41,272 nt of DNA from Cyclobacteriaceae bacterium (lineage in GTDB: Bacteria; Bacteroidota; Bacteroidia; Cytophagales; Cyclobacteriaceae): positions 1-41,272 of the forward strand of contig JANXYC010000074.1 in NCBI GenBank assembly GCA_025350305.1, read 5' to 3'. The notes below the pieces were generated by a model that worked only from the letters and a program-made list of their open reading frames with translations, was not told the DNA's origin and did not search any database. Shown here in pieces: positions 31,560 through 39,721 of the stretch; the stretch's first letter is position 1; each line of letters starts with the position of its first letter. Position numbers and translations under genes: made by a program.

Positions 31560-32657
31560 TTAAACTCCCACCAACGTCTGCTCGGTGATATAATCAACCA
31601 CCTTTTGCAAACTGCTGGTCTTTTGAAAGACCGCAAGTTGGCGGTCAGCCCCCGTGCCTTGTTCCAAAATCTTGTTTACAGAGCTAATGGCTTTGCGGCT
31701 GCCCAGCTCATCTACCACATCATCGATAAATTCCAGAAGTTCATGAATCAGCACGCGCGTATCTACTTCTGCCTGTTTGCCAAAGTCGATCAGTTTGCCT
31801 TCGATACCGTAGCGGGAGGCCCGCCACTTGTTTTCACTGAGGAGCGCCCGGTTGTAGACAATGAAACTCATGTTCTGCAGTCGCAGTTTATACAACTTGA
31901 CGACAAGAGCCTGCAGCACGGCCGTGATGGCTATTGTTTCCTCGATCAGCATGGGCACATCGCAGATTCGGAATTCAATCGTGTCAAAAAATGGATGTAC
32001 CCGCACGTCCCACCATATCTTTTTTGCATTGTCGATACAATTAGTACGAATCAATAAGTTGACATAGTTCTTGAAATCGTCCCAATCGTTAAAATAGTCC
32101 GGCAGACCGGTACGCGGAAATTTATCAAATACTTTCGTGCGAAAGGATTTGAAGCCGGTATTACGGCCTTCCCAAAAAGGTGAATTGGTCGAGAGGGCAT
32201 AAATGTGCGGGAGAAAGTAGCGCACCGTGTTCATGATATGGATGGCCATATTTTTATCAGCAATGCCCACATGAACATGTAAACCAAAAATCAAATTGGA
32301 GCGGGCGGCTTCCTGCATTTCATTTACGATCTCATCATAGCGCGGATTGGGCGTGATGAGTTGTGTGCTCCAATGTGAGAACGGATGCGTTCCGGCGGCA
32401 CCAATCCTCAGTCCCAGGCTTTGGGCTACATCGGATACTGTTTTTCGAAGCCGGCGAATTTCGGCGTGTGCCTCTTCTACATTTTTGCAAATGTTCGTAC
32501 CCACCTCCACCACTGCCTGGTGCATTTCTGCCTTCACATTGTCATTGAGTGTCTCGGAGGCGATATCCACAATTTTATGCTCGTGTGATTTGAGTTCCCG
32601 GGAGACAGGATCAATGACCATGTACTCTTCTTCGACGCCTAATGTGAATTTTTCCAT
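31560..32657 (-). CDS. Carboxylate-amine ligase, GCS2/YbdK family
   Basis: 365 residues. GCS2 signatures: LGVEEEYMVIDP at the start, EVGTNICKNVEEA, GLHVHVGIADK, SPFWEGRNTGFKSFRTKVFDKFPRTGLP and WWDVRVHPFFDTIEFRICDVP. The family joins the gamma-carboxyl of glutamate (or another acid) to an amine using ATP; YbdK itself has weak glutamate-cysteine ligase activity. No glutathione synthetase (GshB) in the strict sense is seen, but a RimK-like ATP-grasp gene lies just upstream, which may add the next building block. A perfect palindrome of 29 bases separates the two genes. Confidence 0.93.
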   Translation of the reverse strand: MEKFTLGVEEEYMVIDPVSRELKSHEHKIVDIASETLNDNVKAEMHQAVVEVGTNICKNVEEAHAEIRRLRKTVSDVAQSLGLRIGAAGTHPFSHWSTQLITPNPRYDEIVNEMQEAARSNLIFGLHVHVGIADKNMAIHIMNTVRYFLPHIYALSTNSPFWEGRNTGFKSFRTKVFDKFPRTGLPDYFNDWDDFKNYVNLLIRTNCIDNAKKIWWDVRVHPFFDTIEFRICDVPMLIEETIAITAVLQALVVKLYKLRLQNMSFIVYNRALLSENKWRASRYGIEGKLIDFGKQAEVDTRVLIHELLEFIDDVVDELGSRKAISSVNKILEQGTGADRQLAVFQKTSSLQKVVDYITEQTLVGV

Positions 32658-32694
32658 AGCCTCATCCCTGTCCCTCTCCAGGAGAGGGACAGGG
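32658..32694. repeat. Perfect palindromic element inside the ligase operon
   Basis: CCCTGTCCCTCTCC and GGAGAGGGACAGGG face each other around a single A (32666-32694). With its CCTCAT flank it is related to the element at 14475-14510 (CCTCTCC, GGAGAGGGG, GGGGTGAGG). It ends one base before the stop codon of the ATP-grasp gene. Confidence 0.85.
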
Positions 32695-32695
32695 T

Positions 32696-33724
32696 TTACT
32701 TTCTTTTTGATTTCGCTGCCGCTGCTTTTTCTGCTTTCGGTTTGGCACTCGGCTTTTCTTTGCGCTCACCTGATTTCAGGAAGGCTGCCACGCCTTTGGA
32801 GACAAACGTTCCCCACGTAAGATTGTCGTTTCCAGGCTTCGCCGCTTCTGCCCGTTCGATTGCCATCTTCGCAGCGTGGTCCACAACCCAATCAAAATTT
32901 TCCTGGCCTACGGAAGCCACATCGGCATCGGGGGCCGGGTTACAAAAGTCGATCGCATAGGGTATGCCCTTGCGCACCGCCATCTCTACGGTATTGAAAT
33001 CATATCCCAAGGCATGATTGAGTGCCAACACATAGTCGTTCACTTTTTTTAACAACTTATCCGATGCCGGCCCTTTTTCCACCACATAGCGAAGGTGATG
33101 GGGATTGCGTGGTTCATATTGCATGATGCGGATATATTTTCTGCCGAGGCAATAACACCGGAAGTAATCATCAAAAATAATTTCCTCCTGAAGCATCATC
33201 ACAAGCTGACCCGTCTGGCGATAGGCTTCAAAAAACTCATCAGGCCCTCGAAGTTTATAGACACTCTTCCAACCTCCGCCCGAATGTGGTTTCATATAGG
33301 CAGGCCAGCCGATGTGTTCAAATATTCTGTCCCAGCTCAGTGGAAATTTTAGATTGCTGAACGAGCCGTCTTGCGTATCCGGTGGCTTTTCATACGAAGG
33401 AAGGATCACGGTCTTGGGCACGGGCACACCAATTTTTACCGCCAGCGCGTTGTTGAAAAATTTTTCGTCTGCACTCCACCAGAATGGATTGTTCAGGACG
33501 GCTGTGCCCGCAATGGCCGCATTCTTTAAGTAGGCCCGGTAAAATGGAACATCTTGCGAAATCCGGTCAATGATCACCGAGTATCCGGTATCTTCCGCCT
33601 GCTGCACTTTATCGATGAGCACCGGTTCTGCGGAAATATTCTTAAGTCCCAGGTTATTGATCCGCTCAACAAATGCTTGCGGAAATGAACGCTCGAGGCC
33701 GTGTAAGATTCCGATTTTTTTCAT
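32696..33724 (-). CDS. RimK-like ATP-grasp ligase
   Basis: 342 residues. ATP-grasp core: lid and phosphate loop GWPAYMKPHSGGGWKSVYKL (Lys145), LQEEIIFDDYFRCYCLG, and metal ligands in NTVEMAVRKGIPYAIDFCNPAPDAD (Glu247, Asp259, Asn262). Such enzymes activate a carboxylate as acyl phosphate and attach an amine. The last ~22 residues (321-342) are a Lys/Ala-rich tail, low complexity and strongly basic, not part of the fold. The gene sits between the hydrolases and the GCS2 ligase, 10 bases from its upstream neighbour. Confidence 0.9.
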   Translation of the reverse strand: MKKIGILHGLERSFPQAFVERINNLGLKNISAEPVLIDKVQQAEDTGYSVIIDRISQDVPFYRAYLKNAAIAGTAVLNNPFWWSADEKFFNNALAVKIGVPVPKTVILPSYEKPPDTQDGSFSNLKFPLSWDRIFEHIGWPAYMKPHSGGGWKSVYKLRGPDEFFEAYRQTGQLVMMLQEEIIFDDYFRCYCLGRKYIRIMQYEPRNPHHLRYVVEKGPASDKLLKKVNDYVLALNHALGYDFNTVEMAVRKGIPYAIDFCNPAPDADVASVGQENFDWVVDHAAKMAIERAEAAKPGNDNLTWGTFVSKGVAAFLKSGERKEKPSAKPKAEKAAAAKSKRK

Positions 33725-33734
33725 GCGCCAGGCG

Positions 33735-34679
33735 TTAGTTTTTAGACCTTAAAACCGCGATTACGATCTCTTGCAGTTTGATTGGTTCAGTAAGGTTAAG
33801 ATTATGCGCTGAATTTGAAAACCAAAATAAGTCCTTTTTTTCCGCTTTTATCATTTTATAGTATTCTTCCGTGAGTTTGAAATAGGTTTGATAGTCCCGT
33901 GTGCCTACAAGAAAGTAAACCGGACACTTGAATTCAGTCGCATCGACAAAAATATTCATCTGGGAGGCCTCGTTAAACAGCCCTAACCACTTCCGGGCCC
34001 AGGCATCCACAAAGGGTTTCGGCGGCACCCCCGATAACATCTCCTTTGCCAGCCATTTGCGGTGATAATACAACTGCTCTCCATTTTGAAATGGAATGGT
34101 GATCCTGGCCAGTTCGTTCAGCGCCGTCAGGTTGTTCGTCTCCGTTGCTTTCATTTTCATCAATTCCAATGATAGACGTTCACTTTCCACCTGGTGCACC
34201 ATCGGGCTAACGGCGAAGTATGCTTCCAGCAGTTCAGGATAATTGGCCGCTACTATCAATCCTAAGAAGCCACCCCACGAATGACCCATGAGATAAATCT
34301 TCTCTTTGGAAAACCGTGTACGCAAATAATTGATCATCTCCACGGCATCGCTCACCATGAGCGCAACGGTTATGGGTTGGCTGGAAGAATTTAGTTTTGC
34401 GGTCTTACCACTTTCGCGCTGGTCCCATTGCACCACCACGAAATGTTTTTGCAATTCGCTGGTAAAGCGATCACTATATCTCATCGAGGAGTTGCCCGGC
34501 CCGCCATGAAGAAAAAGTAAAACCGGATGGTGGTCGTTGTTACCCTTCATGCCGATCCATTGTTTGATACCTCCGATTTCCACAGCCTCCTGCTTATTGA
34601 CTGAGGAGAGTGCATAAGATGCATCGGCGACAACAACTATTAAAAAGAATGAAACGTACCGAAATAGGTTATTCGCCAC
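33735..34679 (-). CDS. Exported alpha/beta hydrolase, proline-iminopeptidase-like (S33)
   Basis: 314 residues from a GTG start. A signal peptide (FRYVSFFLIVVVADASYALS) sends it to the periplasm. HGGPG (58-62), QWDQRESGKT (84-93) and the nucleophile Ser134 in MGHSWGG are the marks of peptidase family S33; the acid is probably in VGTRDYQTYF and His in SNSAHNLNL. S33 enzymes cut N-terminal residues, often Pro, from short peptides or hydrolyse amides. Because it is within the ligase operon, the product of those ligases may be its substrate, though it lies on the other side of the membrane. Confidence 0.88.
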   Translation of the reverse strand: MANNLFRYVSFFLIVVVADASYALSSVNKQEAVEIGGIKQWIGMKGNNDHHPVLLFLHGGPGNSSMRYSDRFTSELQKHFVVVQWDQRESGKTAKLNSSSQPITVALMVSDAVEMINYLRTRFSKEKIYLMGHSWGGFLGLIVAANYPELLEAYFAVSPMVHQVESERLSLELMKMKATETNNLTALNELARITIPFQNGEQLYYHRKWLAKEMLSGVPPKPFVDAWARKWLGLFNEASQMNIFVDATEFKCPVYFLVGTRDYQTYFKLTEEYYKMIKAEKKDLFWFSNSAHNLNLTEPIKLQEIVIAVLRSKN

Positions 34680-34685
34680 AGGTTC

Positions 34686-35393
34686 TTATCGGATCATTGA
34701 CAAATAATGTGGAAACATCTCGCGCCAGGCAGGCCAGTCATGGGGTGCGTTTTGGCGCACATCCAGCCAATGGTTGATGCCTTTGTTGCGCAACACCGAT
34801 GCCATCCGCTCGTTCGCATCCCAGCACATGTCGTTAGTGCCGGTTCCCAGCACAACAAACATGTCATTAAAGTAGGAGCTCTGTGCATTTGGTATAAAGT
34901 CAGGCGGGTTATTGAAGTACACATTTTCATCGTAGTAGCCATCGAGTTGGTTTCTGATATCGAAGGCCGCGCCCATGTTGAAAACATACTTTGTTACATC
35001 GGGATGTTTGAAAGCAAAATTTGTGGCATGGTAACCCCCAAAGCTGCAACCGGCGGTGGCCACACGACCCACTCCCGTTTCGCGCTGCATGAGCGGAACC
35101 AGTTCGGTGAGTAAGAAATTGTCGTACCAGATATGGTTCATCACGCGTTGAGCCGGATGTATGCTTTTGTTATACCAGCTTGACGCATCGATGCCGTCCG
35201 GGCAATAGATTTTTACAAGGCCTTCTTCAATAAACCACGCAGCGCTGTCGATTAGTTTAAAATCTTTGTTTTCAGAAAAATGCCCCATCGATGTTGGAAA
35301 TAACATGACCGGGTAGCCGCGTGTGCCGAAAGCCAGGACTTCTATGTCGCGGCTGAGGCTGGATGAATACCATCGGTGATAATGTTCGTACAT
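34686..35393 (-). CDS. Esterase of the PF00756 (esterase D/Fes-like) group
   Basis: 235 residues without signal peptide. The nucleophile Ser117 lies in TAGCSFGGYHA; the His is in NAPHDWPAWREMFP at the end, a wording shared with small esterases of this group. GTGTNDMCWDANERM may carry the acid. It is the first gene of the ligase operon, six bases before the S33 hydrolase gene, and its 200-base upstream region would hold the operon promoter, where I found no convincing -7 box. The natural substrate could be the ester or amide made by the operon. Confidence 0.85.
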   Translation of the reverse strand: MYEHYHRWYSSSLSRDIEVLAFGTRGYPVMLFPTSMGHFSENKDFKLIDSAAWFIEEGLVKIYCPDGIDASSWYNKSIHPAQRVMNHIWYDNFLLTELVPLMQRETGVGRVATAGCSFGGYHATNFAFKHPDVTKYVFNMGAAFDIRNQLDGYYDENVYFNNPPDFIPNAQSSYFNDMFVVLGTGTNDMCWDANERMASVLRNKGINHWLDVRQNAPHDWPAWREMFPHYLSMIR

Positions 35394-35580
35394 GCTGTCG
35401 GGGTTGAGGTAGTCGCGCTAAGTTAAGTATACATTGACGTAACATTATTATTCTTCTTCGGTTGATGCGTAAGTTTTTAAGTAAGAAAAGACTATTGAAA
35501 GGGGGTAAATTCAAATACTGGTCATTCATTTGGCCCTGACATAGCCCTGTTTTTATTTTTACGGTGCGCTAATTTTTATT

Positions 35581-35588
35581 TAGATTTG
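35581..35588 (+). promoter_or_regulatory. -7 box of the RelE-like gene
   Basis: TAGATTTG fits TAnnTTTG exactly and ends four bases before the ATG at 35593; the -33 region is only T-rich. The transcript would have almost no leader. Confidence 0.45.
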
Positions 35589-35592
35589 ACAC

Positions 35593-35883
35593 ATGATAAT
35601 TGGTAAGAAAAGTTTTAAAAAAGACATTCAAACGTTAGCCTCTTCATTGACCGACCATCCTATTCAAGGCTCGCATTTAGGCCATGGTATTTATAAAGTA
35701 AGAATTCCGATCACCGGTAAATCATCAGGAAAAAGTTACGGTGCAAGAGTAATCCACGCTGTGTTTTCTGTAGATAGTGAAGTTTATCTACTCTCTGTAT
35801 ATGACAAAAGTGTTAAGAAAGATTTAGGTAGTAACGAAGTCCGCGAACTCGTACAAATAGTTAAGAAAATAAAATTGCTTTAA
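35593..35883 (+). CDS. RelE/ParE-type toxin without antitoxin
   Basis: 96 residues. Middle and end follow the RelE/HigB-like pattern: LGHGIYKVRIPITGKSSGKSYGARVIHAVFSVDSEVYLLSVYDKSVKKDLGSNEVRELVQIVKKI, with a G-K-S-S-G-K-S-x-G-A-R-V-I strand, a L-L-x-V-Y-D-K strand and a closing helix. These proteins are ribosome-dependent mRNA interferases normally paired with an antitoxin. Nothing that could be an antitoxin lies in the ~200 bases before or the 86 bases after. The gene and its surroundings are AT-rich, which fits acquisition from outside. Confidence 0.75.
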   Translation: MIIGKKSFKKDIQTLASSLTDHPIQGSHLGHGIYKVRIPITGKSSGKSYGARVIHAVFSVDSEVYLLSVYDKSVKKDLGSNEVRELVQIVKKIKLL

Positions 35884-35953
35884 AGCAAGGTGTTACAAAC
35901 CTACCCTTTCGGGAGCCAGGGGTCCATTCATCGGCTTTTTAACCCCACTGTCT

Positions 35954-35961
35954 TAATTTTG
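35954..35961 (+). promoter_or_regulatory. -7 box of the EF-hand esterase gene
   Basis: TAATTTTG matches TAnnTTTG exactly and ends eight bases before the ATG at 35970; no clear -33 element at the expected distance. Confidence 0.45.
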
Positions 35962-35969
35962 CAAACGAA

Positions 35970-36827
35970 ATGATTGACAAGCCAATCGAGGCCAGCGAGC
36001 CAAACGATACCGGGGAACCCGGATATTCCTACCATTCGGAGAAATTGACGGACATCTACACGAAACTCCTGCAGCGAAATGTGGAGGTAGAGATCATGAC
36101 ACCCCCTGAAATCTATAAAGACAGATCATATCCTTTATTGTTACTGAATGACGGGCAGGACAGTGACGCGGTAAAAGTAAAAGAGGCGGTGTCGAAGTTA
36201 GTAACCGAAAAATCCATTCCTGAGATCATTGTGGTGGGTGTGATGGCAGCAGACCGCATGCAGGAATATGGTGTTGGTTTTCGTTCCGATTATTTTGGTC
36301 GCGGCAAACTGGCCAAAGCCTATTCCGAATTCGTTATCACAGAGCTTGTCCCCTACCTGCAGTATAAATATCCGATCAGCAAACTGAGTTCAGAACGTGC
36401 CATGGCGGGCTATTCGCTTGGCGGGCTTTCGGCGATCGACATTGTTTGGAGCCACCCGGATTCCTTTGGAAAGGCCGGTGTTTTCAGCGGCTCCTTTTGG
36501 TGGCGGAAGCGCGACGCGAAGAGTGTTTTTTATTCAGATTACCGCGACCGCCTCATGCACCTTCAGGTGCGAAGGGGTAAGTTCAAACCCGGCATGAAGT
36601 TCTGGTTCCAGACTGGCACCCTGGACGAGCACAATGACCGGAACAAAAATGGGGTCATCGACTCGATCGACGACACGATGGATCTGATCACCGAACTCAC
36701 GGCCAAAGGCTACCGGCCATTTCATGATATTCAATACCTGGAGATCAAAGATGGCAAACATAACCAGGAGACATGGGCGCAGGCAATGCCTTATTTCTTG
36801 AAGTGGGCGTTTGGAAAAAGGGACTAA
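35970..36827 (+). CDS. Esterase of the PF00756 group with an EF-hand-like loop
   Basis: 285 residues, no signal peptide. Nucleophile Ser149 in AGYSLGGLSA; the C-terminal His is in DGKHNQETWAQAMP. Between them, residues 223-234 (DRNKNGVIDSID) form a complete EF-hand calcium loop with acidic or amide residues at positions 1, 3, 5, 9 and 12 and Gly at 6, right after GTLDEH, where the catalytic acid lies. Related to the enterochelin-esterase/IroE fold. It is divergent from the ligase operon and may act in the same process; this is only suggested by position. Confidence 0.88.
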   Translation: MIDKPIEASEPNDTGEPGYSYHSEKLTDIYTKLLQRNVEVEIMTPPEIYKDRSYPLLLLNDGQDSDAVKVKEAVSKLVTEKSIPEIIVVGVMAADRMQEYGVGFRSDYFGRGKLAKAYSEFVITELVPYLQYKYPISKLSSERAMAGYSLGGLSAIDIVWSHPDSFGKAGVFSGSFWWRKRDAKSVFYSDYRDRLMHLQVRRGKFKPGMKFWFQTGTLDEHNDRNKNGVIDSIDDTMDLITELTAKGYRPFHDIQYLEIKDGKHNQETWAQAMPYFLKWAFGKRD

Positions 36828-36846
36828 CGATAAATGTCGCGTTGAA

Positions 36847-36918
36847 AGTTGACAATTGACAAGCCAAACAAAAAGACTATGTTTCCTTGTCAATTGAGCC
36901 GTTGTCAACTGTCAATTG
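36847..36918. repeat. TTGACAATTGACA-type inverted repeats before the HAD gene
   Basis: CAATTGACAA (36853-36862) pairs exactly with TTGTCAATTG (36887-36896), and another GTTGTCAACTGTCAATTG (36901-36918) can replace the right arm. These repeated GTCAATTG words are common in Bacteroidota intergenic DNA. The element may end the esterase transcript. Confidence 0.65.
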
Positions 36919-36941
36919 TTTAAGGACGATCACTTTTTATT

Positions 36942-37562
36942 ATGACAAGTATAAATTCCATTACGACCATTATTTTTGACCTGGGGGGAGTGCTCATTGA
37001 TTGGAATCCCCGGCATCTTTATCAAAAGATTTTTAAGACAGAAGAAGAGATTACCTGGTTTCTTGAAAATGTGTGTACTCCGGAGTGGAACGAGCAACAA
37101 GACGCCGGCCGTTCATTTGAAGATGCTACCAAAGAACTGGTGCAAAAATTCCCGGAGCACGAACATGCTATCCGCGCCTGGTATGACCGGTGGCAGGAGA
37201 CTATACACGGACCCATCCATGAAACTGTTGAGATTTTAAGGTCCATCAGAGACTCCCGGCGTTACCGTCTGTATGCGCTCACGAATTGGTCAGCTGAAAC
37301 GTTTCCATGGGCCCTGGAGAATTTTGAATTCCTCCATTGGTTTGATGGCATCGTAGTAAGTGGCATAGAGAAAACGCGCAAACCCTTTCCGGAATTTTAT
37401 GAAATCCTGCTGAACCGATACAACATTGTTCCTGAAAATTCGATCTTCATTGATGATAATTTGCAAAACGTGGAGGCAGCACGTGCCATTAAAATTGATG
37501 CCATTCACTTTCAGGGCGCAGGAAATCTAAAGGCCGAATTACGTAGAAGAGATCTGATTTAA
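36942..37562 (+). CDS. HAD family hydrolase (subfamily IA)
   Basis: 206 residues. HAD motif I IIFDLGGVLIDW (nucleophile Asp13), motif II ALTNWSAE, motif III Lys in EKTRKPFPEFY and motif IV FIDDNLQNVEAA. The wording DLGGVLIDWNPRHLYQKIF is that of the YihX-like/haloacid-dehalogenase-like group, which includes glucose-1-phosphate phosphatases. Cytoplasmic phosphatase; substrate not predictable. Convergent with the amine oxidase gene, 23 bases apart, with CTCGTCA repeated in the gap. Confidence 0.92.
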   Translation: MTSINSITTIIFDLGGVLIDWNPRHLYQKIFKTEEEITWFLENVCTPEWNEQQDAGRSFEDATKELVQKFPEHEHAIRAWYDRWQETIHGPIHETVEILRSIRDSRRYRLYALTNWSAETFPWALENFEFLHWFDGIVVSGIEKTRKPFPEFYEILLNRYNIVPENSIFIDDNLQNVEAARAIKIDAIHFQGAGNLKAELRRRDLI

Positions 37563-37585
37563 TTACTCGTCACTCGTCATTCCCC

Positions 37586-39037
37586 TCAGGCTTTCTTGAT
37601 AGCTGCAATGACTTCCAGAGCAGCTCGCTCCGCAGATGCCAGCGCACCATTCAACATTCCAGCCTGACCCGTGATGTCTGTCGCTTCTCCAGCAAAAAAT
37701 AACTTGTCAACTACCGGCCGGCTGATGGCTTTGCGGTCATCATTCTTCGCACCAGGCAACGGATACGAATATCCACCCAGGATATAATCTTCTTTGGACC
37801 AATCCTGGCGGATAAAAATATTTTTGAGGGTCTGAAGGTTTTTGCGGATAAATTGACTGCCCTGCCCGGAATAAATCGCATCTATATCGGTGAGCACGGC
37901 ACTGATGAGTGCATCATCTCCAAGTGCAGCGTATTGATCGGCCTTATTTCCATTTACCGTAATGGATAATGTTCGGTTGAACTGACTACGGCCTAAACCC
38001 GCGCTAAAATACTCAGGCACATTGGATGAACCCAGGATATATCCTGCCGTATCGCCCCAAAAATTCTTTTTAAATTCCAATATCAGGCGAAGCGACGCGC
38101 TCATGCCGAACTTCGCCAATGAGCCGGCGAAATCTCCCGGTAACGCCGGGGTAAACGACAAGCCTCCGTTTTTCAGTATGCTTACCGGAACGGTAACAAC
38201 CACTTTGTTTGCCTCGAATTTGGTACCGTCTTTTGCTGTGATAATAATCGGGTCACTTCCATAACCGATGGATGCGATAGGTGTATTCAACTGTACAAAG
38301 GATTGTATGGCACTGAAGCGTGATATGAGTATGTCTTGCAGGGGATTGGCTTTCAGTCCAATGATCTTTCCATCATTTTGACGCAGGGTTTCTTGTTCTG
38401 CAACCCCACCCATTCCAATCATATCGTTGCTGCTTCCATACGCATTACCAATCTGCCCGTTCAGCATACCATAAGCACGCGCTTGAATAGCGGCAGGCAC
38501 TGCTTGCTGTACCGTTTGAGAACTTCCAACAAAATTTCTTACGCCGGTCCGGAAATCCATGGCCGCGCGAAAATCCGCATCATTCCCAGCGGTCCACTCC
38601 GATTCCGACTTCGCCTGGTTGTCAATCACAAATCTGTTCCCGGTTGGTGGAAACTCCGTAGTCGGTAAATTGTAATCCTTGAAAATTCTTCCAAAGATCG
38701 AGTCATTGCCAATGATCGTCTGAGCACCTAATTCTATTGGGAAATCAGAACCCAACTGCGGAGCATACGGATAAATTTCCACACGCTGATTTCTCAATGA
38801 ACGCACCCTTCCGCCAACCTGATCACGAGCTTCAAATATGATTACTTTGATACCCTTCGAGTTAAGAATATCGGCGACATATAAGCCTGCCGCACCAGCC
38901 CCGATAATGGCCACCTTGCCACTGAAAACAATCTCCGGACCCGGAGCTTTAGGTCCACATGCTCCCAGCAGCGAAGGCATCAATATCCCTCCCGAAAGGC
39001 CCCATCCAAGTTGCTGTATCGCTTCTCTGCGCTTCAA
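37586..39037 (-). CDS. FAD-dependent amine oxidase-like lipoprotein
   Basis: 483 residues from a TTG start; an in-frame stop three codons upstream excludes a longer form. The N-terminus combines an RR pair (MKRREAIQQLGWGLSGGIL) with a lipobox (SLLGAC, Cys27), so it is probably a Tat-exported lipoprotein. FAD-binding GAGAAGLYVADIL (46-58) with EARDQVGGRVRSL and the C-terminal FFAGEATDITGQAGMLNGALASAERAALEV identify the flavin-containing amine oxidase family. Substrate (amine, amino acid or polyamine) unknown. Confidence 0.92.
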   Translation of the reverse strand: MKRREAIQQLGWGLSGGILMPSLLGACGPKAPGPEIVFSGKVAIIGAGAAGLYVADILNSKGIKVIIFEARDQVGGRVRSLRNQRVEIYPYAPQLGSDFPIELGAQTIIGNDSIFGRIFKDYNLPTTEFPPTGNRFVIDNQAKSESEWTAGNDADFRAAMDFRTGVRNFVGSSQTVQQAVPAAIQARAYGMLNGQIGNAYGSSNDMIGMGGVAEQETLRQNDGKIIGLKANPLQDILISRFSAIQSFVQLNTPIASIGYGSDPIIITAKDGTKFEANKVVVTVPVSILKNGGLSFTPALPGDFAGSLAKFGMSASLRLILEFKKNFWGDTAGYILGSSNVPEYFSAGLGRSQFNRTLSITVNGNKADQYAALGDDALISAVLTDIDAIYSGQGSQFIRKNLQTLKNIFIRQDWSKEDYILGGYSYPLPGAKNDDRKAISRPVVDKLFFAGEATDITGQAGMLNGALASAERAALEVIAAIKKA

Positions 39038-39163
39038 ACGAATTAATTAACGTGAAAGATAAGGAGACATCACGGCTTAATAAAATGCCCGGTGACTCCA
39101 TTGTGACTCCATGCTTTGCCCGGTCGATTTGAAGCAATTCTGGTATCTTGCAAACCGTAAATC

Positions 39164-39706
39164 ATGCAAGCCATCAACATAATTTCCGCACCCGTAAAAA
39201 AGGTAACCATCATCGGACCGGAGTGCACGGGTAAAACAGATCTGTCACAATACCTTGCTGCCTATTTCAAAACGGAATGGGTGCCGGAATATGCGCGGGC
39301 TTTTCTCAATAAGCTTAACCGTCCCTATGAGCGCGCTGATCTGACCAAAATTGCACACGGTCAGCTGCGCGTGGAAGATGAGTGGCTGCAGAATGCCAAT
39401 AAGGTGTTGATCTGTGATACCAACCTGATCGTGATAAAAGTCTGGAGTGAAGAAAAGTTTGGTGATTGCGATCCTGAGATTTTGGATGCGATGCACGCAC
39501 GTCACTATGACCTGATTTTGCTTACCTATATTGACATTCCATGGGAAGCAGACCCGCAACGTGAGCACCCCGACAAGCGCGAATATTTCTGGAACGTTTA
39601 CAAAAAGGAAGCGATCGCTTCAAAAAATCCTACCGTAGAAATCTCCGGCACTCGTGAAGAAAGACGAAAGAAGGCTGTTGAGGCAATTAACAAAATTTTA
39701 GTTTAG
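39164..39706 (+). CDS. NadR-like P-loop kinase (ribosylnicotinamide kinase type)
   Basis: 180 residues. Walker A GPECTGKT (18-25), then WVPEYARAFL and DLTKIAHGQ as in the kinase half of NadR, CDTNLIVIKVWSEEKFG, and DIPWEADPQREHPDKREYFWNVYKKE as the lid. The nucleotidyltransferase half of NadR is absent. It would phosphorylate nicotinamide riboside. The MFS gene begins 15 bases after its stop, so the two may be co-transcribed. No PnuC transporter is seen. Confidence 0.87.
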   Translation: MQAINIISAPVKKVTIIGPECTGKTDLSQYLAAYFKTEWVPEYARAFLNKLNRPYERADLTKIAHGQLRVEDEWLQNANKVLICDTNLIVIKVWSEEKFGDCDPEILDAMHARHYDLILLTYIDIPWEADPQREHPDKREYFWNVYKKEAIASKNPTVEISGTREERRKKAVEAINKILV

Positions 39707-39721
39707 CACAGTCAGGCATCC

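Noticed and set aside
32347..32820. 157-residue plus-strand frame opposite the ligase genes
   Set aside because: It is antisense of two clearly real genes and spans the palindromic repeat; Ser/Cys-rich composition is typical of a shadow frame.
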